From NCBI GenBank assembly GCA_031841125.1, contig CM063108.1:72946344-73010343 (forward strand): 64,000 nt of DNA. The letters are read 5' to 3'. The translations under genes and the position numbers were made by a program. This document shows, piece by piece, positions 12,591 through 23,654 of the stretch. The stretch comes from Acanthococcus lagerstroemiae. Taxonomy: Eukaryota > Arthropoda > Insecta > Hemiptera > Eriococcidae. Within the stretch, counting starts at the first letter, position 1. Each line of letters begins with the position of its first letter. Under the pieces are notes generated by a model. It was not told the DNA's origin and searched no databases. It saw nothing but the letters and a program-made list of their open reading frames with translations.

Positions 12591-12807
12591 AGGAGTCTGG
12601 TTGGCCGAGTGGATAGCGTGCTGGTCTCAGTTTCCAGAGGCTCTGGGTTCGATCCCACGTAGAACTCGCTACATTTCGACCTAAGCCGGGTTTTCGGCTA
12701 GATGAAAAGAGGGCTAAGGCAGCCCTAACAGCCTCCCTGACGTCTCTGAGGTAATGCTCGAAAGGGCAGATTCCAGGGCTCGGGTTGCGAGTACAATTAG
12801 AAAAGAG
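12591..12807 (+). mobile_element. tRNA-derived SINE, copy 1
   Basis: The head carries a pol III A box (TGGCCGAGTGGA) and, about 40 bases later, a B box (GGTTCGATCCC), as in a serine/leucine-like tRNA. A body of about 140 bases with no tRNA fold follows and ends in AATTAGAAAAGAG. It is flanked by a perfect 14-bp target duplication, AATAGTAATCGGCC, at 12577-12590 and 12808-12821, showing LINE-mediated insertion. A second copy lies at 21110-21328. It is not a functional tRNA gene because the acceptor stem does not close. Confidence 0.9.
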
Positions 12808-12821
12808 AATAGTAATCGGCC

Positions 12822-14060
12822 GCATTTACGTTGACCGAATCGGAGGAGTGGCAAACTCCTTACAGCCAGTCACAAATAATTAAAACGAAGTGCCCAAAGA
12901 TGATCACAACCTCATCATTTTTCAATATTGCACTTTCAATATTTTTCGAGTTCTCGCATTTTTAAGATTTTGGAATGCAATGCGGCGGTTTGACTTGTTT
13001 AGTCTAGTGACAAAGAAAAAATTACTGAAATGATGCGATATCATTTTCTCACATGGGTACGAGAACAGGAAGACACCTGGACCTATCTTGATAGTTGAAG
13101 CAACTGATCCAATGTTTCTTTTTGGCACAGAGCAACCAAGTTTTTGATACAAACAGATATTTTGGAGGAGTGGGACTGGTGTCACATTGATTATTGATTG
13201 AAGAGGGAAAAAATAAACTACTTTCAGCCGCCCCCCCTCCTCGTTTCTATGCCTACAATGTCCGTCAAGAAGAGCGTAATACTAGTACTTCCATAATCCA
13301 AACAAAAATGGTTTTCCCGCGCTTTTAACTCTTCTCAACCGTAAATTATATCAGCTGAATTATACAGGGGTATTCGAGGCATACTTAGGAATAAGATAAC
13401 AATCCGCCCCTCCCCCTAAAAAACCGCGTTCAGTCGGTAAAATTGAAAACATAAAGACTTCTAACGCTTACTGATCTCAACGTATTTCCGATACGCGAAC
13501 ACACTTTCTACCTGAAAACAGAATCCTCTCCCTCGGAGTCACTTTTGAACTTCGCAAGGTAATTTTCATTTTTTCAGCATTCTTTCAGATCTAACAGACG
13601 AGTTGAACGACTTGGTTCCAATTTTGTGAAACATATACGAATCATTTTACAGCAAAACTCTGTCCTCGAGCGTATTGGATCATCGAAAGGGACGTCTATT
13701 AACAAATCCACAGTCTTCTTCATACCTATTGACGGCACTGACACTAGACTGAAAATTACAACTGATCTACTGGCGCCAAGTTCACTGGCCACTTTGTTGC
13801 AGAGGAATGAACAGTGCGAAGCAATATCACAAGACTCGAAAAAACCAGTAGTTGAACTGAAATCTATCTATACTCGCCAACTGCATCACCAAAAGAATCA
13901 TTACTATAGCAAGGAAGACCGGTGCGAGTCAATCGAATTAACCACGCTAGGAATGTAATTAAATAACAGCTGGAATGGTAATACGTGAATCGCTGATTTA
14001 CCGCTTAAGTATTAAGGTCGTACATTATCATTGTATACGTTCGTACAATTAACGTGTACG
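12822..14060. other. Unassigned DNA
   Basis: C-runs near 13230 and 13405. The open frame 13626-13958 on + overlaps another at 13574-13792 on -, and neither resembles a known protein. Confidence 0.4.
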
Positions 14061-14074
14061 CGCAAAGGTCATAG

Positions 14075-14090
14075 TCCTAATTAATTAGGA
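14075..14090. promoter_or_regulatory. TAATTA palindrome
   Basis: TCCTAATTAATTAGGA is a perfect 16-bp palindrome built on TAATTA, the core bound by many homeodomain proteins. A second CCTAATTAATTAATGG lies at 14182-14197. An enhancer role is inference. Confidence 0.25.
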
Positions 14091-14199
14091 AGCACGGAGC
14101 AATGTTGTTTCTTTCCGCTACGTTAGAAAAGAACACAACGTAAAATAGTTTACACAAATCTGCGATCGCCCCGAAACGCACCCTAATTAATTAATGGGG

Positions 14200-16680
14200 C
14201 GATGCGAACCACGCAATCATTTCAGATGCCACATTTTCTAACCGACTGATTCAATTCAATTTTAATGGCCTAGGTAATGACTTCGAGTCCAAAATACGTC
14301 GGTTTTTCTGGATTATCAATAAATTGTAAAAGACGAAAGGTATCTTCTTTTGCAGGTAACAAATAGGGTACCTCCATCGCAGCGTATGAGCTGCGATATG
14401 ATGAGCAAATTTCAAACCCAATGCTCGACCAGACTCCGTTTGATATCTTTGACTAGGGTGGCCGCTGTACCACCAATTAAAACGCGAAATACACGCTGAC
14501 CACGCAATTTTGGTCTCAAAATTCTTCACTCTCGGTGACTGTCAGGTGGGTTACCTATTGCCCGCCATTTCCAAAATTAATCGTTCGAGACCTTCAGCTG
14601 TAGCAGGGAACATGAATCAACCACTTGTGGGCAGCGAGCGAATGAACATCAATAACCAACGGGGCGTGATGTCAACCATCAGACGGCGCAATGCATCGCT
14701 CATTCGCGTTAAACTGTCCCACATTCTTTTCTAATGGCGATAAAAGCTCAATAACAAAATAATGAGATCGTTGAATTTTACAGAAAAATATCGGAATCGG
14801 GTTTGAAACGTTATCGCCATTCGTTGGGGGCCCACTAATTCGACTGATTGACTTTACAAGGCTAGTTCATTTTTCAGTTCAGCTCAATTGACGAAAAATT
14901 GGTCGCCGAAAGTCAGAAAGACACCACAAGCTAGATTTTAGGCAAAAAAGTGTCATTATTTTCCACCAATCAGAACGAAGGATCACTTTAAGTGCGCAAA
15001 GCCGACACCATTCCACCCTAAGTCACACAAGAGGCAATGTTATGTCTAAAAACCATTTTGTCAATTGAGAGGTACGCTATCTGTGAAGCGAAGAGCGAAA
15101 ACGAGTCGAATGAAGCGTTTTTTTATCAATACCGCTAGTTCGAAATTTAAATTTCTGCACTAGATTCAAAATTTACAAACGAATATTGTCGGCTTTTGAA
15201 TAGACGACACGCATATTACGTAGAAAGAGGAAATCTGCGCTGAAGGAAATTATAGAACATAATGACGACGACTCGAGAGCACATCAGCAGGATTTAAAGA
15301 CTCGAGGGAAAATGAAAAAAACTTATACTAATAAGAGCTAAAAGGAAAACTACATAAGAGAGTAAATTTGAAGTAGACAGCAGGCTCGCGCGGCAGGGAT
15401 CCGGAAACCCTAGAAGGCGCTGATAACGCAACCGTTTCGGTACCTAATGGGTAGCCTATTGCGAATACAAAGGAAAAATGAAGAAGCGAAGGAAATTTTT
15501 TGCTCGACTAATTACAAAGTAACACCAACTGACGGTACATTCAAATTGGTACGAGTAAGTACAGGGTCAAAATTGTTGCTCGTAGATTGCAGCTAAAAGA
15601 TTAGCGCACATTTCTCAGCTTGAAAATGAAAATTTTCAAACAATGTTTCTATATTATACCAATTGTCGGTAGAAATTCTCTAATTGGAAACTGAATAAAA
15701 GTTTTTTGATCGGAAATTGGACGCCTTGAAGAATGTACACGAGAAACAAAATAAAATACACGTACTTCAGCAATGCGGAAAAATTTTAATTTTAAAAAGT
15801 TAAAATAGAATCACATTATACTTAAATGGTAAAATGTGAGTTTTCCGCGTTAAATTTCATGGGGTCTGAAATGCGATCAAAAATTTTCGAATTATAAGGG
15901 TCCGATATCCAATCAAAATGTTTGTACCAACTGTCGATCAAAACAGTATCACTTCATACGAACATAATTTTACTCTAATGGCGCGTAATATCACCGGAAT
16001 ACTACACGTACATCCATTCCCTGATCTTTAAATCCGATCAAATGCGAGAATAAGCTCGACCTAATTCTTATTACAACTTTCAACTTTTCATGGTAGCGCG
16101 GGATCTTGAATCATGACTTTTATTGAAACTTCACACGGTTGGTAAGTAGTTCAAGTTCACTGACAAGACCGATTAATTATGTAAAATCAACATTGAGTAC
16201 TTTTTTCGGGTATGATGCTCTTTTTTAATGTTCAAGAAAATACACACTTTCTCGTACTGAAACTTCAAAAACCACTGTTATTCGTAACATTAAATCTATG
16301 AACAATTTTTTGGCTCCGACGGGTTTCTGAACGATTACGCAGCGTATGCTAATATCACGTTTTAGTTTATTCAAAGCTCACGCAGGCTATTATGAGTTAA
16401 CCCTCGGCTGCACCTAACTGGTGCGAAGTGACGCATAAATGCGTAGAATTCTGCATGTGTCTGCAAGGTATACAGAGGTCGACTTTCAGGTTAAAACCAT
16501 CCCATCAGATCTCATCAGATTCACAATCGAGGTAAAAAAGGAAAGTTCTTACTCTTAGTCGAGGCTATAACTAACTCATAACTTGAAGTTGAAAAGTTTC
16601 AAACACCAATCCAAGCTACATATTTGAATTTTCCATGAAAAGGTGTCTTACACTTTTTGAATAACCCTTCCCCCTTATTC
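14200..16680. other. Unassigned AT-rich DNA
   Basis: No open frame resembles a known protein. The sequence is mostly unique, without obvious repeats. Confidence 0.4.
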
Positions 16681-16681
16681 C

Positions 16682-17183
16682 CAGCGTTACTAATTCACAA
16701 CTTCAGAGCTGCCAGGGATTGTATTACAAAAATTCCTAAGACTGCCGGAGACTATTGGAAATTTTTGGAACACGAGTTCGAGTAAATCATTTACTTTTCA
16801 AATCTAGCACTAGAACTGACACCCCAACTATCAACTAAAAACATTAGTTCGTTAGGATTTCTAAGCTGTGGTTTTTCGTTTTATCATCACAAACAGACAA
16901 CAGACCTGCAGCCAATTGATGAAGAAAAGAATGATAGTTCGTAGAATCGTAGCTCTCAGCACGCAGCAAAATTGCCAACATTCAAAGATGTGATACGTAA
17001 AAAATAGGTGTAAACAGAATTGTAAGATTTAGAAAATGCCTGACATTGTATAAAAAATACCTGAGTGCCGACTGTCGCGAAAATGCCGGAAAAATCTAGA
17101 AAATACCTGAGTGCTGGGAAAATGCCGGAAGAATCTAGAACTGCCTAAGATCTCAGGCAATTGCCGGAGGGCTGGTAACACTG
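16682..17183. mobile_element. hAT-type non-autonomous element
   Basis: The left end CAGCGTTACT and inverted right end CAGTGTTACC match at 8 of 10. The flanks CTTATTCC (16674-16681) and CTTCTTCC (17184-17191) agree at 7 of 8, a good hAT target duplication. The right part contains two tandem copies (about 17055-17100 and 17101-17139) with the words TACCTGAGTGC and AATGCCGGAA, typical of subterminal transposase-binding repeats. About 502 bp, no coding capacity. Confidence 0.7.
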
Positions 17184-17399
17184 CTTCTTCCCTTGTCTCC
17201 CAGGAATAGGCCATGGAACTGGAACCGAAATGAGAGATGAGGAGTACCTCAAAGCCACTCAACTTCTCAGTCAGAGCCAAATTCACAGCTAAAGCTGCGA
17301 AAATTGAAACAGTCTGAGTCGAAGTTAGGACAGCAGTTTACTTTTTGGAAGACAAGATGTAAGAGGTGCGGTGACTTTATTCTCTACCCCAGCGTTACT

Positions 17400-17598
17400 C
17401 AAAGTATGCTCCGCGGAACCCCGGGGCTCCGAAAAGGCTCTGGTAGGGGTCCGCCGCACCAGAGCATCCAAAATTCTGGCCGTGTGTTGTATAGCAAGTA
17501 AAAAGTAAAAGTTTTTTTTAATTAATTTAGTGAAGGGTTCCATAACATAAATTGCTCTTGAAAAGGGGTCTGTCACCAAAAAAGTTAGAGAATCGCTG
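17400..17598. mobile_element. hAT MITE, Buster-like target site
   Basis: The left end CAGCGTTACTCAAAG and inverted right end CAGCGATTCTCTAAC are clear TIRs. The flanks CTCTACCC (17392-17399) and CTCTACGC (17599-17606) match at 7 of 8. The central TA at positions 4-5 fits the nnnTAnnn site reported for Buster-group hATs. It is 199 bp; open frames crossing it on both strands are incidental. Confidence 0.8.
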
Positions 17599-17954
17599 CT
17601 CTACGCAGTCCTGCCCACAAAATTCAAAATTATCTCGACTTCATGCTAAAGATTGTGAAGGAGCGAAGAGGAACTGAATTTTTGTACCGGTGGTCTCACC
17701 AGAGGGGGGGGGGGGAATTGATGCGCCACGTCTCAATATAATTACATTCAGCTCGAATTTTCTAAATTTTATCTTTCTGTCAAATGGAACAATAATCCGA
17801 CAAGAACTGCTCAAACTCCAAAAATTCGAAAAATAAGTGACACATCCTAATGTATAAAACACTAATACACATGAGTCGAAAAAAGTGAAATACGACTCCT
17901 ATGTCGCGGTCTTCATCACTTTCAGTTCTCGTGTTTCGAACTCACAATTGTCGT

Positions 17955-18095
17955 ATTTCACTATTTCCTCCCGAGTTGCGTACGATATTATTTTTCTCAA
18001 CACGGTCCCCAAAAAATGCGAAACTACTACAAAAGTCACGAACAGTCGGGAGGTAATGAGATATTTTTCGCACAGCTTAGTGTTGAGAAAATGTG
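17955..18095 (+). repeat. Small dispersed repeat, copy 2
   Basis: Shares the TTTCCTCCCGAGTTGCGTACG core with 1735-1860 and has a partly inverted second half (CGGGAGGTAATGAG; GTGTTGAGAAAA against TTTTCTCAACAC). A small foldback element is the best reading. Confidence 0.5.
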
Positions 18096-18479
18096 CATAC
18101 GCAGTTCATTTAAGCACCTAACAAAAATGAACTGGGTGTTCTCCCAGTTACAGCGAGTTTCCCGACGCTATAAAAAATTGTTTTATTTTTCTGTTGTTTC
18201 AATCTAGTACATTTAATACGAGAAAGCACATCTAGCTTGATGCGGACATCCAGAACGGGGAAATTGATGGTGTACATCCGGACAGCGTTGAAGTGGGAAA
18301 ACGGCGTGGCAGCGCCACTAATGGAGAAAATGCTCCACTCGCTGCGAATTCTCATAAATTATTTCGATTGTTTTTATAAAATTAAGACGCTACTTGTTGT
18401 TTTTTCTACGCGTATTGCTGCTTTCGTTGAAAGTGTCTGAAACTGCAATACTATACCTATCTACTTGTGGCTTCGTTAC

Positions 18480-19300
18480 CTCTCGACGATAATTAAACGA
18501 GTAAATTCAGCTAGTCGGTGAAGAGAGAAAACAACCAACGGAGTTCCCGAGACCAAGTTAAACGAACCCGGGTGAAGTTATGATGAACCGTTGTTCGTGG
18601 TTCCATCGACGAAGTACCCCGCCATAAAGGACGAAAATAGAGCGAGCATCCGAAAAACTCTGGAAAAAGTTGCTAACCGCGAATAACTTGTTATAAGCTG
18701 ATTCCAGCGCAAGGTGAAGCTCTCAGCTCCAACACACGTCGGATGCGGTCACTTTCCTCGAACGAAGAAAACAAAACAGCAGAACCGAACGTGCGTGGAA
18801 ATTCATAGAGTGTCGTGAACTATAAATCAAGAGCACGTGTATGCGATGGAATTTCATTACCCGCTAAAATATTCTCGCGAATTACGAGGAGTGTACCAGC
18901 GACTAATAATACGAAAACCATTCGACCTAGAAACAGAGAGCAAATTCACCGAAACGTTCGCAAAAAGTTTTCCAAACTTTCAACCCATACATAGCTCGGA
19001 GGATTACGCGAGTGCTCCACCGATTTGCACGGCACACACAAATCGATGCGATAGTTTCAACCATTGTTTCAACCATTGTTTCAACTACCGGATGACGGGG
19101 CTATTTGGGAATCAAAGGGGGCTATTTAGAAAATTCACAATTTTCGGCAGTGATGGCAGCACTGAGCAACTGTTTGAGATCGAAGTCGTCATTCAAGCAG
19201 CGGAAGCGGAACGTGCAGTGGAGATCATGACGAATATTCTGAGTGGCGAAATGTTGCATCTAAGTCGTAGTAAGGTTCTAAGGTGAAGCGTAATAAAATT
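18480..19300 (+). other. CpG-retaining block with a 149-residue open frame
   Basis: The open frame at 18837-19286 starts with ATG after a relatively CpG-rich stretch and contains an in-frame duplication of TTTCAACCATTG near 19057-19080. Its product has no motif I recognise; the C-terminal 50 residues are acidic and helix-like. It could be a first exon, a conserved noncoding block or chance. I assign no function. Confidence 0.15.
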
Positions 19301-20340
19301 CTATGCAAAAGCTTTAGAAAGATAACAGAAATATATCGATGGCCCTCTAGTGCGAAAAAGTATTATCTCAATTTTTCGTCAAATTTGAATTATTGGAAAC
19401 ATTAGAAAAGAAATTTCTCCGCTGCCAGTGCAGCCACTCTCTTTTCATCGAATTTAAAGCACATTGTGTGTAAAACCGCAAAAATATAACTGCACTACAT
19501 ATACAGCCTTATGTAATTCCAGACCTATTTTTGGCTATGCCTTGTAAAATTCGCATTTCGGAGATAGGTCTTACTCGCACTGGGCCATCGATACATTCCC
19601 CGTGACCGTTTCCAAAAGTTGTTAAATGCTCGATGAAAACGATATGTGGTGACGTATATGTAAACTTCGATATAAATTGAAAATGGGCCAGGAACTGAAT
19701 GCAATTAGAATCGCCGGTCTATATCCTTCTTCACTGTCGAAATATTCATAATGTTCTGAATCGGGGTTATTTAGGAAACGAAAAAAACAAAGAAAGGATA
19801 CCCCGCAAGAGTTCTAGACGGGAAGACCGAGGAAGTTAGTTGAGGTAGCTGTTCTCATTGCTACTCCAAACGGCCCTCCGGTTCATCTTACAGGAATACC
19901 TATGTATGGTATACTAGTAGGCGGTAGTAAAAAGAGCGAAAAATTCGGAAAATGGGTCGGGTACGATGGAGAAAGAGCGAACACCTAATCTCTTAATAAT
20001 TTGAGAGGGTATGTAAAAAGAGCGAACAACATTTGCAGATATTATAATGTAAGGTATAGGTAGTAAAAATTGGCCATGACGTTAATGATATTTTGTTCTA
20101 GAAGTAAAAATTGTCAAATCAAGTAAGTATAACAATGTTTACATGGCATAATATGAAAAAGAGTAAAACACAATATCATTATGATATAAAATATACATTA
20201 CAGGGTTTCACCGTATAAATGTAATAGTGACTTAGACGGTGTACGGTATCGAATGCTGAAATTTCATTAGATCATTACTGATATATTTTTCTAACTGAGA
20301 TTTCACGAAAGCCTGTTTTTGACGTGTGTGCGAATTTCTG
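19301..20340. other. Unassigned DNA
   Basis: Nothing recognised on either strand. The words AAAAAGAGCGAA recur at 19930-20030. Confidence 0.4.
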
Positions 20341-20349
20341 GTACGTTTC

Positions 20350-20640
20350 TCCTCACCACAGCTGTTAAGTGATATTAATACTTCGTTTTCGTAATCAACC
20401 AAGAACTTGCTGAATTTGAATATATTTGGGTGATGACTGTTAAAGTTTTCTGTGAAGTGAGAGTGGAATGATTCGCAGGCGTTGGTAGTTTCATCGAGAT
20501 TTGAAGTTCGCGAAGTTCAAATTTCAGGTGGATATTTCAAATACTTCGTGATAACAAGGTTCAACATCGGCAGGTTTTAAAAAAAGTAAGCCAAAGAACC
20601 ATTTCATGATAAGTCATTCGTATGGCACTTGAAAGGTAAA
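20350..20640 (-). mobile_element. MULE-like transposase C-terminal relic, copy 2
   Basis: From 20495 down to about 20350 the reverse strand reads DETTNACESFHSHFTENF, then HHPNIFKFSKFL. This is the best-preserved copy here of the conserved TTNACESFHSHFN / HPNIF block of insect MULE-domain transposases. Upstream on the same strand (about 20540-20600, another frame) is LKPADVEPCYHEVF, matching the L.P..V...F.E.F segment that precedes it in the family. The relic is broken by frameshifts and lacks the DDE core. No long Mutator TIRs are visible nearby. Related to 5019-5330 but independently decayed. Confidence 0.65.
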
Positions 20641-20762
20641 CCTGTAGGCTGTAATATCAATGTGATCAATGTGGCGCGAATCAGCGTGTTCGCTCTATTT
20701 ACATGTCCCGTGTGACGGGCGTTCATCTTCATTCGCTCTTTTTACGATCATGAGCACCCTCT

Positions 20763-20921
20763 CAGTGTCGTATCCAGGAATATGGCGAAGGGGGGGTTCA
20801 ACTAACATAAGGGGTTTTTCATGTTTCTGAGATCCGCATTTTCCTGAATTTTTAAGCGCACGGCCGTACCCAAGAAGGAGGGGGGGGTCAGTCCCTAAAA
20901 CTCCCCTTGTATACGGCCCTG
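20763..20921. mobile_element. hAT-type MITE
   Basis: The left end CAGTGTCGTATCCAGG and inverted right end CAGGGCCGTATACAAG match at 12 of 16. The flanks GCACCCTC and GCACCCCT are an approximate 8-bp duplication (6 of 8, allowing one base of end uncertainty). G-runs lie just inside, as in the other MITEs. Confidence 0.65.
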
Positions 20922-21109
20922 GCACCCCTAACCTTACGGATGTCGCTCGGCGGGTGATTACTTTCGCTCTTCTTATAATCGGCCACACTAGTGAGTTCTA
21001 TCTACCATACTATAGGTAGAATAGTCTACACTGATCTTCATAATATGCTGATTGGCACTCATCGCATTTCGATTCTAATAGCCCTTTTTTTTTTCAGGTT
21101 TTTCCGACG

Positions 21110-21328
21110 GGAGGTGTGGTTGATCGAGTGGATAACGCGCTGGTCTCAGAATCCAGAGGTCCCCGGTTCGACTCCACGTAGCAACTCGCTACAATTCGAC
21201 TTAGGCCGGGTTTTCCGCAAGAAGCAATGAGGGCTGAGAGAGCCCTAACAGCCTCCCCGACGTCTCTGAAGTAATGCTCGGAAGGGCGGATTCCATGGCT
21301 CGAGCGGAAAGTAAAATTAGAAAAGAAG
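21110..21328 (+). mobile_element. tRNA-derived SINE, copy 2
   Basis: Aligns along its whole length with the SINE at 12591-12807, including the A box region (ATCGAGTGGATAACGCGC), the B box GGTTCGACTCC, the GCCGGGTTTT and CCCTAACAGCCTCC body words and the AATTAGAAAAGAA tail. The flanks are less clear: TTTCCGACG before and TTCTTCTGACG after may be a decayed target duplication. Confidence 0.85.
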
Positions 21329-21410
21329 TTCTTCTGACGTCAGTATTGGTTATTGTGTCCTGGTGAAGTTCAATGTTTTACCACTACATTTTTAGGCTAC
21401 AGGGTGTCCC

Positions 21411-21684
21411 CAGAGACGAAACTTGACTTCCAGTTTGGAGGGGGGGGGGGTAAAGAAAAAAGATTTGCCGACAATTTTTTTTCAACAAAAATTTTTTTTT
21501 TAATTGAAAATTTGCCGGTTTTTCAATCAAAATATTTTTTAATTGACAAGAAAAATAAAAAATAAACAAACATACAAACGTTCTTAGAAAATGAAAAAGT
21601 TAAATGAACCGTTTTAAAATTTGCCAACTGCCAAATTATTAGGGGATGTTTCACCCCCCCCCCTCCCCCATAGTTTCGTCCCTG
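21411..21684. mobile_element. hAT-type MITE, left member of a pair
   Basis: Starts CAGAGACGAAACTTGAC and ends ATAGTTTCGTCCCTG, giving matched TIRs. Its body (TTGCCGAC, TTTTTTAATTGA, AATAAACAAACA, CCAACTGCCAAATTATT) recurs in the same order at 22383-22586. The left flank is GGTGTCCC, but the right flank CAAATGCA does not match it. Confidence 0.75.
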
Positions 21685-22382
21685 CAAATGCAGACTGGAA
21701 CCTTATCCTCTAACAAGCACTCACATTTATGCACATGAACATACCCTAGTCTGGGAGAGTAAGCTGAAAAGATGTTAGGAATACTTGAGAGGAACACACA
21801 ACTTCCTTTATACATTAAGGGGTGGTTGTTATTTACTCTTGGTGACATTTTTTCTTCTTTTTTTTCTGAATTTCCTATAATTCGTTTCCTAAATTGGTTC
21901 CAATAAAATTAAAATAAAAACCCACAAAGTTTCAGGTCGATCGGATTAGCGGAATCCGTGCCACGAGCTTCTTTTCGTTCTTAGGATTTAAAAACACATG
22001 GAGTTTTTGACTTTTGTTCCAGACTAAATTTCCCTCCTTTATTCACCAGGAACAAAGCCCGTAAATCAAACAATACAACATTTGATGTCGCATTCAGCTT
22101 GTGACATTGGAAAATAAGTCTTTTGCGTTCAACTTTTAGATTTTAACAAAATGTTCAAATTTCTTAAATTTCAAGCTCTAGGTCAAACAGAGAATCCTAG
22201 TAGAAACAGAATATAGTCATTGAAATCGAAATTCAACGTTTGCTACACCGACTTGCAGATTTTCAAAATGTCTTCCATATTTCAGCTTCGTTTCAACGTT
22301 TCAGATAACGTTTGATACTCAGCTCGAAACCCTTGACTTTTGACTGACTAGTCTCTGACAGGCGTCCAGTGTACTCCATTTT

Positions 22383-22586
22383 CAGAAATGAAGTATGACT
22401 TTCAGTTTGGGAATGCGGAGAAGAAAATTTTGCCGAATTTTTGATCGAAATATTTTTTAATTGAAAAAAATAAACAAACAAACACACATTCTTAAAAAAT
22501 GAAAAATTCAAATGAACAGTTTCAAAATTTGCTAACTGCCAAATTACTGGGGGAGGGGGCACCACCTCCCTATAATTTCGTTCCTG
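22383..22586. mobile_element. hAT-type MITE, right member of a pair
   Basis: Same orientation and family as 21411-21684. It starts CAGAAATGAAGTATGAC and ends ATAATTTCGTTCCTG. Its right flank is GGTGTCCC, identical to the left flank of the other member, while its own left flank differs. See the finding on a composite unit. Confidence 0.75.
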
Positions 22587-22924
22587 GGTGTCCCATAAAA
22601 ACCTCCCATACTTCAAATCGCGTTCAAATTAGTTCTAATACAGACAGGGTAATGAATTATGCAAATTTAGGTAGGCAAAACTACCCATTTTTATCCTTTC
22701 AGTTGGTACCACCATGTCGTATGGATCTGCTGTGTAATATGCGTTCATTTTAGAAACGTATTTCCGCTTTCATAAGTCGTACACATTAACAATTCACACG
22801 TTCTGAAAACATTTTAAGATTACTCCGCGTTCAACGATGTCATAGCCGAAAAGTGTGAAGTAGTAGGTGAAAAATTTTCAAGCATTAGCCTCTACTGATT
22901 TAAAAAAAAATTAATTGCCCAGGC

Positions 22925-23360
22925 GTGAAAAAAATAGCGCGTACACCAGATAACATTGAAAAAGTAAGAGAGACGGTGGTGAAAAGTCCAGCCAGATCCA
23001 TTTGAAAATGTTCCGCTGCTGTGGGAAAATGAACTTTATTTCAGAGTTTGAATGACCATCTACACTTCCAGTTACATACAATTTTAATGACCTAACAGCT
23101 GCAGCCCACCGATTATCCTGTTTGAAAAACTTTTGTTGAAGACATGCTCGCCAAATTGGACGACAGAGAAATTTCACTGGATTCAATTCTCCTAACCGAT
23201 GAAGCGCATTTTTACCTTAATAGTGAAGTTAACTGGCAGATATGCGCTACTAGTTAGATGACAGCCCCAAGGTTACTGTCGAAAAACCCCTACATCTGCA
23301 GTTTCTTTTCAAATAAGAGGGTGCTACATTATTTAAGGAGTCAGTTAGACTTTAAAATAC
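22925..23360 (+). mobile_element. Tc1/mariner transposase relic
   Basis: Broken frames read, in order, RTPDNIEKVRETVVKSPARS (about 22937-22998, the ENI..V...V...P..S segment), LQPTDYP (about 23095-23115), then FVEDMLAKLDD and LLTDEAHFYLNSEVNW (about 23193-23240), followed after a frameshift by DSPKVTVEKPLH. This order and the TDEAHF.L...VN motif are characteristic of the first catalytic D region of Tc1/mariner-type transposases common in insects. The later catalytic residues are absent. Several stops and at least three frameshifts make it a pseudogene. It shares no sequence with the mariner relic at 62170-62670, which covers the other half of such a protein. Confidence 0.7.
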
Positions 23361-23654
23361 AGAGGGAAGAACCAAAAGTTTTGACAGTTGTTGAGGAGGT
23401 AGGTGACATTTGTGGAGGTACCGCATATTTCGCAGAGATGGAGAGGGGAACGATCAAATAAATTCTGATGTGGGATGAGAGTGTGTGCAATTCGAAGTCG
23501 AGCAATTATTTTCTCCAGTTTGCGATTTTCATGGTAAGAGACAATCCATTCAGCAAAGTTCGGTTTGATTTGCTGGGGTCCGTTCGTCTATTGATGTTGA
23601 AATATTTGGTGAGTGCGTCGCTCAAGTTCATGCCGGAGGAGTCCACGGGATGTA
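23361..23654. other. Unassigned DNA
   Basis: Between the mariner relic and the R1-like tail. No recognised content. Confidence 0.4.

Noticed and set aside
12600..12670. A tRNA-Ser/Leu gene
   Set aside because: Only the A and B boxes fit; the acceptor stem does not close and the unit continues into a SINE body with target duplications.
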